Shown piece after piece: positions 62,102 to 64,000 of a stretch of 64,000 nt of DNA (position 1 is its first letter; every line of letters begins with the position of its first letter). Location of the stretch: assembly GCA_905214525.1 (NCBI GenBank), contig CAJMMN010000001.1, positions 152,849 to 216,848 of the forward strand. The letters are read 5' to 3'. The stretch is from an uncultured bacterium. GTDB lineage: Bacteria > Actinomycetota > Coriobacteriia > Coriobacteriales > Coriobacteriaceae. Position numbers and translations under genes: made by a program. The notes under the pieces were generated by a model, which worked only from the letters and a program-made list of their open reading frames with translations, did no database searches and was not told the origin of the DNA.

Positions 62102-63364
62102 ATGGCTGAGAAACTCATTCCGTTGGAGGACGCGCAGGCGATCGTCTTGTCGCACGTGAATCGCACCGAAGTCGTCGAGATTCCCGTGTGGCAGGCCGCC
62201 GGTCTTCCCTTGGCAGAGGATGCGGTGGCCGATATCGACATCTCGCCGTTTGCCAACAGCGCTATGGACGGATATGCCGTGCATGCCGTCGACCTCGCCA
62301 AAGCGTCCACCAATGCGCCCGTGACGCTTTCCGTCGTGGGGCACGAAGCCGCGGGCCATGTGTTCGATGGCGTAATCGCCCCGGGCGAGACGGTCCGCAT
62401 CATGACAGGCGCGCCGGTGCCCGAGGGTGCGGATGCTGTGGTGAAATACGAGATCGTCGAGGTGCTTGACGGCGACGGCAACGAGGGCTCGCACGTGAGC
62501 TTTTCGGCGCCTGCTAAAGTGGGGGAGAACGTTCGCTCTGCCGCCGAGGAGGCCCATGCCGGCGACGTCGTGATGCGTGCCGGCGAGGTTGTGGCCCCGG
62601 CCGGCGCTGGCCTGCTGGCAAGCGCCGGTTACGCGAGCGTGAAGGTCCATGCCGCTCCGCGCGTGGGCATTATCTCGCTGGGCACGGAGCTGGTCGCGCC
62701 GAGCGAGCTGCCGGCACGCGGGCAGATTCGCGATTCCAACTCCTCGGCGTTGATGGCCGAAGCGCTCGATGCCGGCGCCGAGCCGGTGTTCTATGGCATT
62801 GCGCCCGATGATGAGCAGGCGATTGCCGAGCTGGTGCATCGCGCCGTGCAGGAGTGCGATTTTGTCATTACGAGCGGCGGCGCCTCTGCGGGCGATTACG
62901 ACTACGTGACGGCGCTGGTCAAGCGCGAGGGCGAGGTGCTCTTCGACCGCATCTCGATGCGTCCTGGCAAAGCCATCACGTTTGGCCTGCTTGGGGGCAA
63001 GCCGTATTTGGGGCTTTCGGGCAATCCCGCGGCGGCGTATGTGGGCTTTGAGATGCTCGCCCGCCCCGCGATCCGCAAGATGCGCGGCTTTGCCGAGGGT
63101 ACGCGTCCCGTGCAGCAGGCGATATTGACGCACGGCGTGAAGAAGCGCCAGGACCGACGCTTCTTCGATCGCGCCACGGTTTTGCGCGACCCCGAGACCG
63201 GTGAGCTGTTGGTGACCGAGGCTAAGACGCAGAATTCGGCGCTGCTCGGCACGATGCAGCGTGCGAACTGCCTGTTGCGTATTGACGAAGGACCGTGCGA
63301 CCTCAAGGCGGGCGATGTCGTGGATGTCGTGCGAGTCGACCTGCCTGAGGGCACGGTGCTATAG
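62102..63364 (+). CDS. moeA: Molybdopterin molybdenumtransferase MoeA
   Basis: Inserts molybdate into adenylyl-molybdopterin. The 420 residues from ATG 62102 (AGAGGTG upstream; an in-frame ATG at 62087 also exists) show PLAEDAVADIDISPFANSAM (domain I), MTGAPVPEGADAVVKYE (domain II), the MoCF domain III with GIISLGTELV, ITSGGASAGDYDYV, RISMRPGKAITFG and GLSGNPAAAYVGF, and a beta-barrel domain IV. Ten bases separate it from mogA/moaB, so the two genes form an operon. Confidence 0.94.
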   Translation: MAEKLIPLEDAQAIVLSHVNRTEVVEIPVWQAAGLPLAEDAVADIDISPFANSAMDGYAVHAVDLAKASTNAPVTLSVVGHEAAGHVFDGVIAPGETVRIMTGAPVPEGADAVVKYEIVEVLDGDGNEGSHVSFSAPAKVGENVRSAAEEAHAGDVVMRAGEVVAPAGAGLLASAGYASVKVHAAPRVGIISLGTELVAPSELPARGQIRDSNSSALMAEALDAGAEPVFYGIAPDDEQAIAELVHRAVQECDFVITSGGASAGDYDYVTALVKREGEVLFDRISMRPGKAITFGLLGGKPYLGLSGNPAAAYVGFEMLARPAIRKMRGFAEGTRPVQQAILTHGVKKRQDRRFFDRATVLRDPETGELLVTEAKTQNSALLGTMQRANCLLRIDEGPCDLKAGDVVDVVRVDLPEGTVL

Positions 63365-63374
63365 GAGGAATGTT

Positions 63375-63854
63375 ATGGAGTTAAAGATTTCGATCGTGAC
63401 GTGCTCGGACACGCGCGACCTTGCCCAGGACGAGGCGGGTGCCGCACTCGAGGAGCTTATCGAGGCGCAGGGATGGACGGTCGCCTCACATGTGGTCGTG
63501 CGCGACGACGTCAGTGAAATCGGTGATGCCATTGTGGAAGCTACCGATGAGTGCCACGCCAATGTCGTGCTCACCTGCGGCGGCACGGGGCTTTCGATGC
63601 GCGATGTGACGCCCGAGGCGACGCGTGCCGTTTGCGAGCGCGATGTGCCGGGTATTGCAGAGGCAATCCGTGCGTACTCCATGACCAAGACGCGCCGCGC
63701 TATGCTCTCGCGCGCTATTTGCATGCAACGAGGTCATACACTTGTCGTAAACTTTCCCGGTTCTACAAAGGCCGCCCGCGAAAGCTGGGAGGCCATAGCG
63801 GACCAGCTGGAGCATGCGGCTCAGATGACAGCGGGCGGCGGACATACCAACTAA
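63375..63854 (+). CDS. Molybdopterin adenylyltransferase (MogA/MoaB)
   Basis: MPT-binding protein that adenylates molybdopterin, the step before MoeA. The 159 residues from ATG 63375 (AGGAGGAA upstream) have ISIVTCSDTRD at the start, LTCGGTGLSMRDVTPEAT in the centre and GHTLVVNFPGSTKAARES near the C-terminus. MogA and MoaB cannot be told apart confidently here. A terminator follows; the last 100 bases of the window show nothing supportable. Confidence 0.9.
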   Translation: MELKISIVTCSDTRDLAQDEAGAALEELIEAQGWTVASHVVVRDDVSEIGDAIVEATDECHANVVLTCGGTGLSMRDVTPEATRAVCERDVPGIAEAIRAYSMTKTRRAMLSRAICMQRGHTLVVNFPGSTKAARESWEAIADQLEHAAQMTAGGGHTN

Positions 63855-63867
63855 GCGGTTTACCTGC

Positions 63868-63903
63868 GGCGGAGCGACCTGAACGGCTGCTCCGCCTTTT
63901 ATT
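63868..63903 (+). terminator. Terminator after moeA-mog operon
   Basis: An 8-bp stem (GGCGGAGC with GCTCCGCC) and a 13-nt loop are followed by TTTTATTT. Confidence 0.85.
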
Positions 63904-64000
63904 TGCGCCCAAGGGGACGGCATTCTGTAGGCATGCTCGAAACTATATGGTTGATTTTCAATCTCAACGCAACAGCCTGAACGGACCCCGCGTTTCCGCA

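Noticed and set aside
63904..64000. 15-codon ORF starting at 63943
   Set aside because: Too short, no ribosome site, and the window ends before any context can be judged.

Overview
The window is about 61% GC and almost fully coding. Its content points to a gut Coriobacteriia (Actinomycetota), most likely Collinsella or a close relative. The division cluster has ftsZ, sepF, yggT and divIVA but no ftsA, and protein sequences, codon use and small gene spacing fit that group. The genus is my recognition, not a database result.

Layout. 1-2.5 kb: end of pyrG, then xerD. 3-18.5 kb: division and cell wall (dcw) cluster mraZ-rsmH-ftsL-like-ftsI-murF-mraY-murD-ftsW-murG-murC-murB-ftsQ-ftsZ, with no murE. 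18.7-24 kb: pgeF followed by the phosphate operon pstS-pstC-pstA-pstB-phoU. 24-26.7 kb: yggS-sepF-yggT-divIVA. 26.7-29.4 kb (minus): nitroreductase, and a PiT transporter with its DUF47 partner. 29.5-36 kb: small hypothetical, Bax inhibitor-1 protein, PARG-like protein, SGNH hydrolase, thiD, and thiC under a TPP riboswitch. 36-42.4 kb: yaaA, M18 aminopeptidase, polA, Cof phosphatase. 42.6-46.2 kb: arginine genes argG and argH with an apparent Arg-rich leader peptide. 46.5-49.2 kb: ndk, rpiB and an L-cysteine desulfidase. 49.3-50.8 kb: an IS110-family element. 51-59.4 kb: HAD hydrolase, rpsA, RNase P RNA, yigZ, C_GCAxxG_C_C protein, MetY-type enzyme, MFS transporter, xpt, RF-like rescue factor. 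59.4-63.9 kb: lipid kinase, CLC transporter, moeA, mogA/moaB.

How the genes work together. The dcw cluster makes lipid II (MurF, MraY, MurD, MurG, MurC, MurB) and the divisome (FtsL-like, FtsI, FtsW, FtsQ, FtsZ). SepF, YggT and DivIVA a few kb downstream supply the membrane anchor and polar scaffold that replace FtsA. The Pst system and PiT-DUF47 are high- and low-affinity phosphate uptake. ArgG and ArgH are the last two steps of arginine synthesis.

The most interesting signals are non-coding or translational: (1) a 24-codon Arg-rich leader peptide with a terminator ahead of argG; (2) six 15-nt arms in alternating orientation every 40-41 bp between the SGNH gene and thiD; (3) a 112-nt repeat present twice with compensatory changes in its hairpin; (4) a motif shared by the mraZ and ftsZ promoters; (5) an apparent ATC start codon in yggT; (6) an IS110 element with 14-bp terminal inverted repeats, a frameshifted transposase and a 276-nt non-coding end; (7) a PARG-like protein lacking the catalytic glutamate.
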